Assembly: GCA_016215145.1 (NCBI GenBank)
Contig: JACRLA010000390.1
Coordinates: 1-6,378 of the forward strand
Length of the DNA stretch: 6,378 nt
Direction: 5' to 3'
Origin: Chloroflexota bacterium
GTDB taxonomy: Bacteria > Chloroflexota > Anaerolineae > Anaerolineales > VGOW01
Shown: positions 1-4,988 of the stretch, piece by piece
How the letters are laid out: every line of letters starts with the position of its first letter
Position numbering within the stretch: the first letter of the stretch is position 1
Made by a program: the position numbers and the translations under genes
Notes under the pieces: generated by a model
Told to the model about the DNA's origin: nothing
The model's input: the letters and a program-made list of their open reading frames with translations, nothing else
Databases searched by the model: none

Positions 1-291
1 GAAGGATTTCAAAAGATTGATTGGCCCATCCCGACGGCAATGATGGCGACTCCGGGATTCAATATGATGGCGACCGGCATGATGAAGAAACTGTTCCATG
101 ACAAAGGTGTGGCATCTGTGCCTGAGATGCGGGCGATGTGCGTGGATGCTGGCGTGAATATGATCGCCTGTCAGATGACGATGAGTGTCTTCGGCTTTAA
201 TAAAGAAGACTTCATCCCCGAATGCACCGTCGGCGGCGCGGGCATGTTCTTGGATTACGCCGCGGACGCCGAAGTACAACTCTTCGTGTAA
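1..291 (+). CDS. dsrE2: DsrE2-family protein, C-terminal part (5' end outside window)
   Basis: The reading frame is open from base 1 to the TAA at 289-291 and gives 96 residues, so the start lies upstream of the window. The text resembles the C-terminal half of DsrE2-type (DsrE/DsrF-like) proteins: a Met/Gly-rich stretch (residues 14-28), then an acidic helix leading to MRAMC (Cys47), the strand GVNMIACQMTMSVFGF (Cys57, the position typical of the family's conserved Cys) and a closing ECTVGGAG (Cys75). DsrE2 proteins are sulfur-carrier or sulfurtransferase proteins often encoded beside tusA and sHdr genes; here it precedes a second DsrE-type gene and hdrC1, which supports a role in sulfane-sulfur trafficking. 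Whether it is the membrane-anchored or the soluble subtype cannot be told because the N-terminus is missing. The family call is made by eye from motifs and context. Confidence 0.75.
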   Translation, partial: EGFQKIDWPIPTAMMATPGFNMMATGMMKKLFHDKGVASVPEMRAMCVDAGVNMIACQMTMSVFGFNKEDFIPECTVGGAGMFLDYAADAEVQLFV

Positions 292-359
292 AAGATTAAC
301 GGAAATCAAGGAAACAAAGGAACTGAAAGAGATTCCTTCTCTTAAACACGCACAAACAT

Positions 360-541
360 AACACCCGACAGGTCTGCTTATAACGTGTCGCGTATTACAT
401 TTGGGTGTGTTTCAAATGAGTTGAAGGAAAGAACGTCCCGAAGGTTTTGTCGAGAAAATTTTGTCGTTTTAGCCAACCTTCGGGACGGTTTCAACTGAAA
501 TGAAACGCACCCATTACATTTAGCAAGACCTGTCAGGTGTT
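360..541. repeat. 182-bp nested palindromic element in the dsrE2/dsrE spacer
   Basis: Three nested inverted repeats share one centre. The outer arms are 360-375 and 526-541 (AACACCCGACAGGTCT against its reverse complement, 15 of 16 matches). The middle arms are 403-425 and 490-512, both of the form GGGTG.GTTTCA...GTTGAA, imperfect. The inner arms are 434-446 and 475-487, a perfect 13 bp (CGTCCCGAAGGTT). The 28-nt inner loop carries a direct repeat TTTTGTCG at 445-452 and 459-466. No T-run follows the inner stem on either strand, so it is not a standard intrinsic terminator. No coding sense is visible. It may be a MITE-like or dispersed palindromic repeat, or an RNA structure in the leader of the next gene, since it ends 8 bases before that gene's ribosome-binding site. 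The bases before it (292-359) are purine-rich and hold nothing I recognise. Confidence 0.8.
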
Positions 542-549
542 GCAACTTT

Positions 550-553
550 GGAG
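550..553 (+). promoter_or_regulatory. Ribosome-binding site deciding the GTG start at 561
   Basis: GGAG lies 7 bases before GTG at 561. A longer reading from GTG 537 would begin inside the right arm of the 360-541 palindrome and has no ribosome-binding site, so the shorter start is preferred. Confidence 0.65.
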
Positions 554-560
554 AGCAAAC

Positions 561-944
561 GTGGACGACGAAACCAAAAAAATTCTTTACGTGCAAACAC
601 ACGGGGTAGATATGCCGGAGCGTTCGGCGACGCCGTTTTATTTGGCGGCGGCCGGCGCGGCGATGGATGCCGAAGTGGGAATCTATTTCACGATGAATGG
701 ACCCACCCTCTTGCAAAAAGGCGTGCCGGAAAAATTAATCGTTCCCAAAAAAGGCGGCGGCGGCAAGGAGTTAGCGTTCTTCATCAAACAAGCGATGGAG
801 TGCGGCGTGAAGTTATACGTTTGCCAGCCGTCGCTCGATTTACACGCGCTGAAGTTTGAAGACTTGATTGACGGCGTGGAGATGATCGGCGGCGCGGCGT
901 TTAACGACATGGCGCTGAATGCGGATGCGGTGATTGCGTTCTAA
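561..944 (+). CDS. DsrE/DsrF-family small sulfurtransferase-like protein (DsrE3-type)
   Basis: A 127-residue soluble protein. The N-terminal strand KKILYVQTHGVDMPERSATP (residues 6-25) followed by a small-residue helix LAAAGAAMDAEVGIYFTMNGP is the classic opening of the DsrE/DsrF fold, and the length fits the family. Two cysteines lie in the second half, Cys81 (AMECGV) and Cys88 (LYVCQPSLDL); Cys88, at the end of a beta strand, is where the sulfur-binding Cys of this superfamily usually sits. Inferred role: cytoplasmic carrier of persulfide sulfur between rhodanese/TusA and the Hdr-like complex encoded just downstream. DsrE3-type proteins are commonly encoded beside sHdr genes, so I favour that subgroup, but subfamily assignment needs an alignment. 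The GTG start at 561 is chosen for its GGAG. The stop codon TAA forms the beginning of the heptad array that follows. Confidence 0.8.
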   Translation: MDDETKKILYVQTHGVDMPERSATPFYLAAAGAAMDAEVGIYFTMNGPTLLQKGVPEKLIVPKKGGGGKELAFFIKQAMECGVKLYVCQPSLDLHALKFEDLIDGVEMIGGAAFNDMALNADAVIAF

Positions 945-1003
945 TTACCAATTACTAATTACAAAATAGTAATTGGTAATTGGAGATTGGTAATTGGAGA
1001 TTT
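942..1003. repeat. Heptad array A with inverted halves, ahead of hdrC1
   Basis: Left units read TAATTAC (942-948, 956-962) and CAATTAC (949-955). After AAAATA (963-968) come right units GTAATTG (969-975, 976-982, 990-996) interleaved with GAGATTG (983-989) and GAGATTT (997-1003). The halves are reverse complements: 943-957 pairs perfectly with 967-981 (15 bp, 9-nt loop). The dsrE stop TAA is the first three bases of the first unit, and the last unit carries the ribosome-binding site of hdrC1. Confidence 0.85.
973..1000 (+). promoter_or_regulatory. Tandem duplicated 14-bp unit carrying two candidate ribosome-binding sites
   Basis: TTGGTAATTGGAGA occurs twice with no gap (973-986 and 987-1000). 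Each copy ends in GGAGA. The second lies 5 bases before the ATG at 1006 and is the usable site; the first is 19 bases away and overlaps the hairpin arm of array A. An in-frame TTG at 994 overlaps the second GGAGA and is not a credible start. Confidence 0.7.
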
Positions 1004-1005
1004 AC

Positions 1006-1695
1006 ATGGGTCTCTTTAAAGATAAATATCCCGATGTTGCCTACGAAGAAAAAGAACGTTTGTGGGAGGCAGTGAAAGCCGACTCGCGATTCCCGGCTTA
1101 TCTCTATGGCTGTTACGAGTGCGGCATTTGTGTCGCCGCCTGCCCCTCGGCGCGCTTCTACGATTTCTCGCCGCGCAAGATCGCTCAAGCGGCGGCGCGC
1201 GAGGACATTGAACTACTCTACGAGCAGATGAACGACGATGTGTGGAATTGCTCGCAATGTTTTTCGTGCAATCGCTGTCCACGCCAAAATTCGCCGGGCG
1301 GTCTTATCACCATCATCCGTGAAGTGTCGGTGAAAAATGGTTTGCGATCTGCCAAGCAAGCACTTGAGGGTTATGGGCGCGTGATCTACAAGATCATGGG
1401 CACCGGCACGCAAGTCTCACCCGATATGCTTCAGCCCGATGCGTTTCCTGATTGGGGTCCGCAAGTGCGCGAAGTTTCGGCGGAGCTGGATCTGTGGCGG
1501 CGGGCGTTGCCACCTGAGACTCTGCACACGACTTCAACCGGTTGGCAAGTGGATGACAAAACGATCATCGAACTATATTTGATTTGGCACAACACCGGCG
1601 TGATGGACATGATCGCCGAAGTAGACGAAGGCTTGCACATGATCCTCAACGATGTAATGGAAGAGAAGTTAGAAGAAGCAGGATACGAAGTATAG
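1006..1695 (+). CDS. shdrC1: HdrC1-like iron-sulfur subunit of the sHdr complex
   Basis: A 229-residue protein homologous to the HdrC subunit of heterodisulfide reductase. The first cluster motif is canonical, C36-x2-C39-x2-C42-x3-C46-P (GCYECGICVAACP), followed by the typical SPRKIAQ helix. The second is C82-x2-C85-x2-C88-x2-C91-P (CSQCFSCNRCP), one residue shorter between the third and fourth Cys than the usual x3. The C-terminal half (about 105-229) lacks cysteine and is predicted mainly helical, with W-rich segments and DELLxIWHNTG-like text, typical of the longer HdrC of sHdr loci. Expected role: electron wire between HdrA flavin/cluster and the HdrB active sites, in the cytoplasm. ATG 1006 is chosen over TTG 994 for its ribosome-binding site. 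The stop TAG is embedded in the next heptad array. Same orientation and close spacing imply co-transcription with hdrB1. Confidence 0.88.
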   Translation: MGLFKDKYPDVAYEEKERLWEAVKADSRFPAYLYGCYECGICVAACPSARFYDFSPRKIAQAAAREDIELLYEQMNDDVWNCSQCFSCNRCPRQNSPGGLITIIREVSVKNGLRSAKQALEGYGRVIYKIMGTGTQVSPDMLQPDAFPDWGPQVREVSAELDLWRRALPPETLHTTSTGWQVDDKTIIELYLIWHNTGVMDMIAEVDEGLHMILNDVMEEKLEEAGYEV

Positions 1696-1759
1696 CGAAT
1701 AGCCAATGGCGAATAGCGTATAGCCAATGGCGACATGCCATAAGCCATTCGCTATACGC
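1690..1759. repeat. Heptad array B (ten 7-nt units) between hdrC1 and hdrB1
   Basis: Ten units in strict 7-nt phase with consensus NNATNGC in the left part: GTATAGC (1690-1696, 1718-1724), GAATAGC (1697-1703, 1711-1717), CAATGGC (1704-1710, 1725-1731), GACATGC (1732-1738), CATAAGC (1739-1745), CATTCGC (1746-1752), TATACGC (1753-1759). The right end is the reverse complement of the left units: 1718-1731 pairs with 1744-1757 at 13 of 14 positions, and 1690-1700 pairs perfectly with 1747-1757 as an alternative. The hdrC1 stop TAG lies inside the first unit, and AGGAG of hdrB1 follows at 1761. Confidence 0.85.
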
Positions 1760-1772
1760 GAGGAGACTTTCA

Positions 1773-2831
1773 ATGACCATTCCTTACAACGCAGTCAACA
1801 CCAAATCATCACGCACGTTCGAGCGCGTTGCCGAATACGCGCCGCAAGATTATCACGAACACCTTTTTGAGTTAGAGCATGAGGGCGAGTGGATCGTCCA
1901 GCGCGTGCCAGAGCCTTACGTCGAAGTGATGACAAAATACGGACGCAAGAAAAAAATTCCGCTTGAATTGACGTGGCATCACAAGTCATGCGGGCAGTGC
2001 GGACATATCCCCGGTTATTCGACGGCGATCTTCTGGCTCAATCGAAAATTAAATTTCAAATATATTGATCCAACGGATCAGACTTCATGCACGGCGTGGA
2101 ACTATTATGCTTCTGCTACCTCAAACGCCGCCGCGCAAGCCGGAGTTGGGATGCGGAATTTTGCTGCCGCCTACGAGACGGGCTACTTCCCGATCATTCA
2201 CTGCGGCACATCGTATGGTCACTACAAAGAGATGCGCGAACAGTTGATGCACCACGAAGACATTCGCCATCAGGTGCGCGACGTGATGAAAAAGCTCGGC
2301 AAGCCGATGGTGATGCCGGAAGAGATCGTGCATTACTCCGAATGGATTCATGCTGTGCGTGATCGCATTGCCGCGAGTCAAAAAATTAACTTCTCGAACA
2401 TCGCTGTTGCTGTTCATCCGGCTTGCCACTATTACAAGTTGGTTCAAGAGGACGCGATCTACGATCCCGATATTTACGGCGGGCAACGCACGGCAACGGT
2501 GTCGGCAACAGTTACGGCATTGGGCGCAGAAGTACGAGATTACTCCACATGGTTTGACTGCTGCGGTTTTGGTTTCCGACATATTTTGGTGCAACGCGAC
2601 TTCACGCGATCTTTTGCGACGCGACGCAAGATTGAAGTAATGAAGGAAGAAGCTAATCCCGATGTGGTGATCACCCATGACACCGGTTGCGTGACCACGC
2701 TCGATCGGCGTCCCCGTGATGTCCGACGCGCAATTCGCCGCGCTGGCGATGGGCGCGCATCCCTATCGCGTTTGTCAATTGCATTGGCACTCGACCGATT
2801 ACAAACCTCTGCTCGAAAAAATGAACATTGA
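1773..2831 (+). CDS. shdrB1: HdrB1-like CCG-domain subunit, frame-disrupted near its C-terminus
   Basis: ATG 1773 has AGGAG at 1761-1765. Residues 1-311 are clearly HdrB-like: SCGQCG (C73, C76), QTSCTAW (C106) and IIHCGTSYG (C144) form a first, reduced CCG-type domain; HPACHYY (C218), FDCCGFGF (C263, C264) and HDTGCVTTLD (C306) form the second. In HdrB these cysteines hold noncubane [4Fe-4S] clusters where disulfide or sulfane-sulfur chemistry occurs. After Asp311 (codon 2703-2705) this frame turns to Arg-rich nonsense and stops at 2829-2831, while the expected continuation is in another frame (2713-2925). So either the gene is broken, or the sequence has an error there. Reading the full gene 1773-2925 gives one base more than a multiple of three. 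Alternatives to canonical ligands (C106 without a paired Cys, HCGT and DTGC instead of CxxC) look like sHdrB1 features rather than damage, but that is inference. Confidence 0.82.
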   Translation: MTIPYNAVNTKSSRTFERVAEYAPQDYHEHLFELEHEGEWIVQRVPEPYVEVMTKYGRKKKIPLELTWHHKSCGQCGHIPGYSTAIFWLNRKLNFKYIDPTDQTSCTAWNYYASATSNAAAQAGVGMRNFAAAYETGYFPIIHCGTSYGHYKEMREQLMHHEDIRHQVRDVMKKLGKPMVMPEEIVHYSEWIHAVRDRIAASQKINFSNIAVAVHPACHYYKLVQEDAIYDPDIYGGQRTATVSATVTALGAEVRDYSTWFDCCGFGFRHILVQRDFTRSFATRRKIEVMKEEANPDVVITHDTGCVTTLDRRPRDVRRAIRRAGDGRASLSRLSIALALDRLQTSARKNEH

Positions 2832-2925
2832 TCACGAACATGCCTGGGCAGAGTTCCAAGAAGATTTAAAGAAGTTGAAGAGCGGCGAGAAGGAATATAT
2901 TAGTTGGGAAGACATTGACGCGTAG
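2713..2925 (+). pseudogene. shdrB1: Displaced C-terminal part of hdrB1 (other reading frame)
   Basis: This frame reads PVMSDAQFAALAMGAHPYRV and continues CQLHWHSTDYKPLLEKMNIDHEHAW to a TAG at 2923-2925. The PV...QF..LAMG pattern is what follows the last Cys of the second CCG motif in HdrB proteins (canonical form: ...LD, a linker of roughly a dozen residues, PVLH..QLLGLALG). It is therefore the natural end of hdrB1 and not a separate gene. GTG 2716 and ATG 2719 lack any ribosome-binding site. Only about seven bases separate the LD codons (to 2705) from the PV codons (from 2713), so the usual linker also appears to be missing, which argues for a short deletion rather than a single-base slip. 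The last 25 residues are Lys/Glu-rich and end EYISWEDIDA. Confidence 0.75.
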
Positions 2926-2993
2926 ATGGCGTATAGCAAATAGCAGATGGCAGATACTGTTTGCTATCGGCTATTCGCAATCAGCCATCCGCT
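2924..2993. repeat. Heptad array C (ten 7-nt units) between hdrB1 and hdrA
   Basis: Ten units in strict 7-nt phase: AGATGGC (2924-2930, 2945-2951), GTATAGC (2931-2937), AAATAGC (2938-2944), AGATACT (2952-2958), GTTTGCT (2959-2965), ATCGGCT (2966-2972), ATTCGCA (2973-2979), ATCAGCC (2980-2986), ATCCGCT (2987-2993). The right five are degenerate reverse complements of the left ones; the longest perfect arm noted is ATAGCAAA 2933-2940 with 2961-2968. The last two bases of the hdrB1 stop TAG begin the first unit, and AGGAG of hdrA follows at 2994. The units are close relatives of those in array B. Confidence 0.8.
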
Positions 2994-3003
2994 AGGAGAC
3001 AAC

Positions 3004-4071
3004 ATGGCATCAGACACAACCCTCATCATCGGCGGCGGACCCGCCGGACTCGAAGCAGCACGACTCATCGGCGATCTCGGACAGAAAGCGATTCTGGTTG
3101 AGAAGCGCGACGCACTCGGCGGCATTCCAATTGCCGAACACTACGCCGCGCTCACCCATAACTTCCGCGACGCCGAGGAGGCGATGAACGAATTGATCGA
3201 CGCCGCCAAGGCGAACCCATCGGTCAGCATTCGCACCGGCTCGGAAGTGGTGGAATGTTCGGGAGCGGCTGGCGACTTCACCGTAAAGCTCGCCAAGTCG
3301 GGCAACGGAGTCGGCGAGTCAATCCAGGTTGGATCGATCATCGTCGCCACCGGCTTTCAACATTTCGATCCCGGACGAGAAACGCAGATGTATGGCTATT
3401 ACGAATACGATGACGTGATCACGCTGGCAGACGCCGAGAAGATGTTGAAGGAAAACAAATTCGTCACCCCCTCTAAGGGGACGCCGCCTCAGCGCGTGTG
3501 CTTCATTCAATGTGTCGGCTCGCGTGACCGGCAAATCGGCAATGAGTATTGTTCCAAAGTGTGCTGCGGCATTTCATCCAAGCAAGCGATTGAAATTCGT
3601 CAGCAAGTGCCGGGCGCAAAAGTGTTCATCTTCTACATTGACATGCGCATGTACGGTTATTGGGAAAATGAAATTTATTGGCCGGCGCAAGAGAAGTATC
3701 ATGTGCAGTACGTCAAGGGCATCATCACCGAGATCATCCGCAAAGGCGATCATCTGTTGATTCGCGGCGAAGATACGACAATGGGTCGCCCGATGGAAGT
3801 GCCGATGGATGTGGTGGTGTTAGCCGTGGGCATGGAGCCGAGCAAAGGCACGAAGGAAGTCGCCAAGATTCTCGGCGTGAAGCAAAACAAATATAACTTC
3901 ATCGAAGTGCCGCATGATGCGCTTGATCCGACGGCGACTTCTGTTCCCGGAATTTTTGTGGCGGGTGCGGCGGCGGGACCGAAAGACCTTGATGACACCA
4001 TGGCAATGGCGGGCGCGGCGGCGATGAAAGCGGCGGCGTTGATTGCGAAGAGGATGAGAGGGACGGCGTGA
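3004..4071 (+). CDS. shdrA: Short HdrA-like flavoprotein of the sHdr complex
   Basis: A 355-residue FAD protein. The ADP-binding Rossmann motif is at the extreme N-terminus (LIIGGGPAG, G10-G15), with the acid of the second strand at LVEKRD (E33), the strand ATGFQHFDP at 115-123 and the C-terminal FAD motif PGIFVAGAAAGPKD at 315-328. Between them lies the HdrA-type cluster motif C170-x12-C183-x3-C187-C188 (QCVGSRD...YCSKVCC). It lacks the long N-terminal and ferredoxin-like extensions of methanogen HdrA, as expected for sHdrA. Role: central flavin and [4Fe-4S] subunit linking HdrC/HdrB electron flow; whether it bifurcates is unknown. ATG 3004 has AGGAG at 2994-2998 with 5-nt spacing. The stop TGA is followed by an in-frame open stretch into the next gene. 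Cys166, close to the cluster motif, is extra. Confidence 0.9.
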   Translation: MASDTTLIIGGGPAGLEAARLIGDLGQKAILVEKRDALGGIPIAEHYAALTHNFRDAEEAMNELIDAAKANPSVSIRTGSEVVECSGAAGDFTVKLAKSGNGVGESIQVGSIIVATGFQHFDPGRETQMYGYYEYDDVITLADAEKMLKENKFVTPSKGTPPQRVCFIQCVGSRDRQIGNEYCSKVCCGISSKQAIEIRQQVPGAKVFIFYIDMRMYGYWENEIYWPAQEKYHVQYVKGIITEIIRKGDHLLIRGEDTTMGRPMEVPMDVVVLAVGMEPSKGTKEVAKILGVKQNKYNFIEVPHDALDPTATSVPGIFVAGAAAGPKDLDDTMAMAGAAAMKAAALIAKRMRGTA

Positions 4072-4078
4072 TTAGCAC

Positions 4079-4111
4079 AGACTTCCGAAGTCTCGCAGAC
4101 TTCGGAAGTCT
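4079..4111. repeat. Perfect 15-bp inverted repeat between hdrA and the downstream gene
   Basis: AGACTTCCGAAGTCT (4079-4093) and its exact reverse complement (4097-4111) are separated by CGC. Each arm is also nearly self-palindromic, so the two arms differ only at the centre. No T-run follows, so this is not an obvious terminator. It replaces the heptad arrays found at the other junctions and ends 8 bases before the ATG at 4120. It is likely a dispersed palindromic repeat, or an RNA hairpin influencing translation of the next gene. Confidence 0.85.
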
Positions 4112-4119
4112 TGAACACG

Positions 4120-4920
4120 ATGCCTGACGGACAAGTAGTTGATACTGAAACCGCGCAAGAGTTTATGTCGCAGGCGCTCGAGAAAGTCGGGCGGGCTGAA
4201 CTCGGCGATATTACTTCGGAATTGGAAAAGAAGAGCGCGCGTTTTCGTGAACTGCTCGCACCCGAAGCGGTGAAAACACTTGAGCGAAAACAATTACGAT
4301 GGCTACTGCGATCTATTTTTGCCACACGACGCAAAGCCGATGCGCTGATTGACGTGATGGGCGTCGAGGGGTTGCGAAATTCATTTGAGTATTTGCTGTA
4401 TCACCCTGCCGAGCCGCAAGAACGTTTTCAAGGTTTCGTGGATTGTCTCTCCGGTTACTGGGGCGACGTGCGTTTAGCGCATAAACAATTGCCGGGCAAA
4501 GAAGATGAAAACCTGCCCGAAAATATGTTGTGCGATCTCGCTTCTGAAGTTTTACATTTTACTTTACCCGAAGATCGCTGGCTGTGGACTCGTTGGATGT
4601 GGGACCCGCGAGTTGGCACAGGCGCGTTGCCACTTGTGGTTGAAAACGCTTACGACTTGCATGGCAAGAACGCAGGCGAAACTTATATGAAAGTCGGCAT
4701 GGCGATTGCCTTCGTCCGCGCCACCGGCGAAGCCGCCGGGTTCTCAAACTTCGGCGTGAAGAACAGTCCCTTTGGCATTGACGTTTTTCTTTCGTGCGTC
4801 TACGCCGTTTATATGTACACCACGCTGCGAATACGAATGACTCAAGAGTTCAACAAAGTAGTGCCGCAGTTGCCAGAATTATCACGAAGATTGTTGGGCG
4901 TGTGGAAGATGGAACTGTAA
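4120..4920 (+). CDS. Conserved-position protein of unknown function between hdrA and the HdrC-HdrB fusion (sHdrH-like)
   Basis: A 266-residue, apparently soluble and largely helical protein with no motif I can name. It has a charged N-terminal helical region (about 10-60), a Trp/Tyr-rich middle (SGYWGDV at 111-117, RWLWTRWMWDP at 153-163), a Gly/Ala-rich helix (188-210) and a hydrophobic C-terminal helix GIDVFLSCVYAVYMYTTLRI (219-238) that might be amphipathic or buried rather than membrane-spanning. Three scattered cysteines (C109, C138, C226) do not form a cluster motif. Its place between hdrA and the HdrC/HdrB partner is where sHdr operons carry a conserved gene of unknown function, so I infer it is that protein and a complex or assembly factor. 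No clear ribosome-binding site precedes ATG 4120; GGAAG at 4104-4108 is 11 bases away and within the hairpin. TTG 4111 is an alternative start. Translation may depend on coupling to hdrA. Confidence 0.75.
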   Translation: MPDGQVVDTETAQEFMSQALEKVGRAELGDITSELEKKSARFRELLAPEAVKTLERKQLRWLLRSIFATRRKADALIDVMGVEGLRNSFEYLLYHPAEPQERFQGFVDCLSGYWGDVRLAHKQLPGKEDENLPENMLCDLASEVLHFTLPEDRWLWTRWMWDPRVGTGALPLVVENAYDLHGKNAGETYMKVGMAIAFVRATGEAAGFSNFGVKNSPFGIDVFLSCVYAVYMYTTLRIRMTQEFNKVVPQLPELSRRLLGVWKMEL

Positions 4921-4922
4921 GC

Positions 4923-4974
4923 CAATTACTAATTACCAATTACCTTTTCAATCGTAATTAGTAATTGGTAATTG
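4923..4974. repeat. Heptad array E with inverted halves, ahead of the HdrC-HdrB fusion gene
   Basis: Left units are CAATTAC (4923-4929, 4937-4943) and TAATTAC (4930-4936). After ten non-repeat bases come right units GTAATTA (4954-4960) and GTAATTG (4961-4967, 4968-4974). Perfect arms are 4922-4936 with 4954-4968 (15 bp) or, in another register, 4931-4943 with 4961-4973 (13 bp), so two hairpins compete. The units are the same as in array A, 4 kb upstream. It begins 2 bases after the upstream stop codon, and GGAGG of the next gene is at 4980-4984. Confidence 0.85.
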
Positions 4975-4988
4975 AATCTGGAGGAAAC

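Noticed and set aside
434..487. Intrinsic terminator from the 13-bp stem
   Set aside because: No T-run follows on either strand and the loop is 28 nt long.
537..560. GTG 537 as the start of the DsrE-family gene
   Set aside because: It lies in the right arm of the palindrome without a ribosome-binding site, while GTG 561 has GGAG at good spacing and starts at the family's usual N-terminus.
1690..1759. CRISPR-like repeats or a tandem coding repeat
   Set aside because: The units are 7 nt with no spacers, are inverted within the array, and lie between a stop codon and a ribosome-binding site.
2121..2678. Minus-strand open frame of 185 codons
   Set aside because: It is antisense to the well-supported HdrB1 region and lacks a credible protein pattern.
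2709..2718. Programmed +1 frameshift at CCC-C in hdrB1
   Set aside because: CCCC could allow slippage, but the linker residues expected between LD and PV are also missing and no stimulatory stop or stem is evident, so a deletion or sequence error is simpler.
4069..4071. TGA of hdrA as a selenocysteine codon
   Set aside because: The HdrA sequence is complete at its C-terminus, and the downstream hairpin does not resemble a SECIS element in position or loop.
3750..4334. Minus-strand open frame spanning the hdrA end and the next gene
   Set aside because: It covers two genes and their spacer in antisense; its Ser-rich composition is that of a shadow frame.
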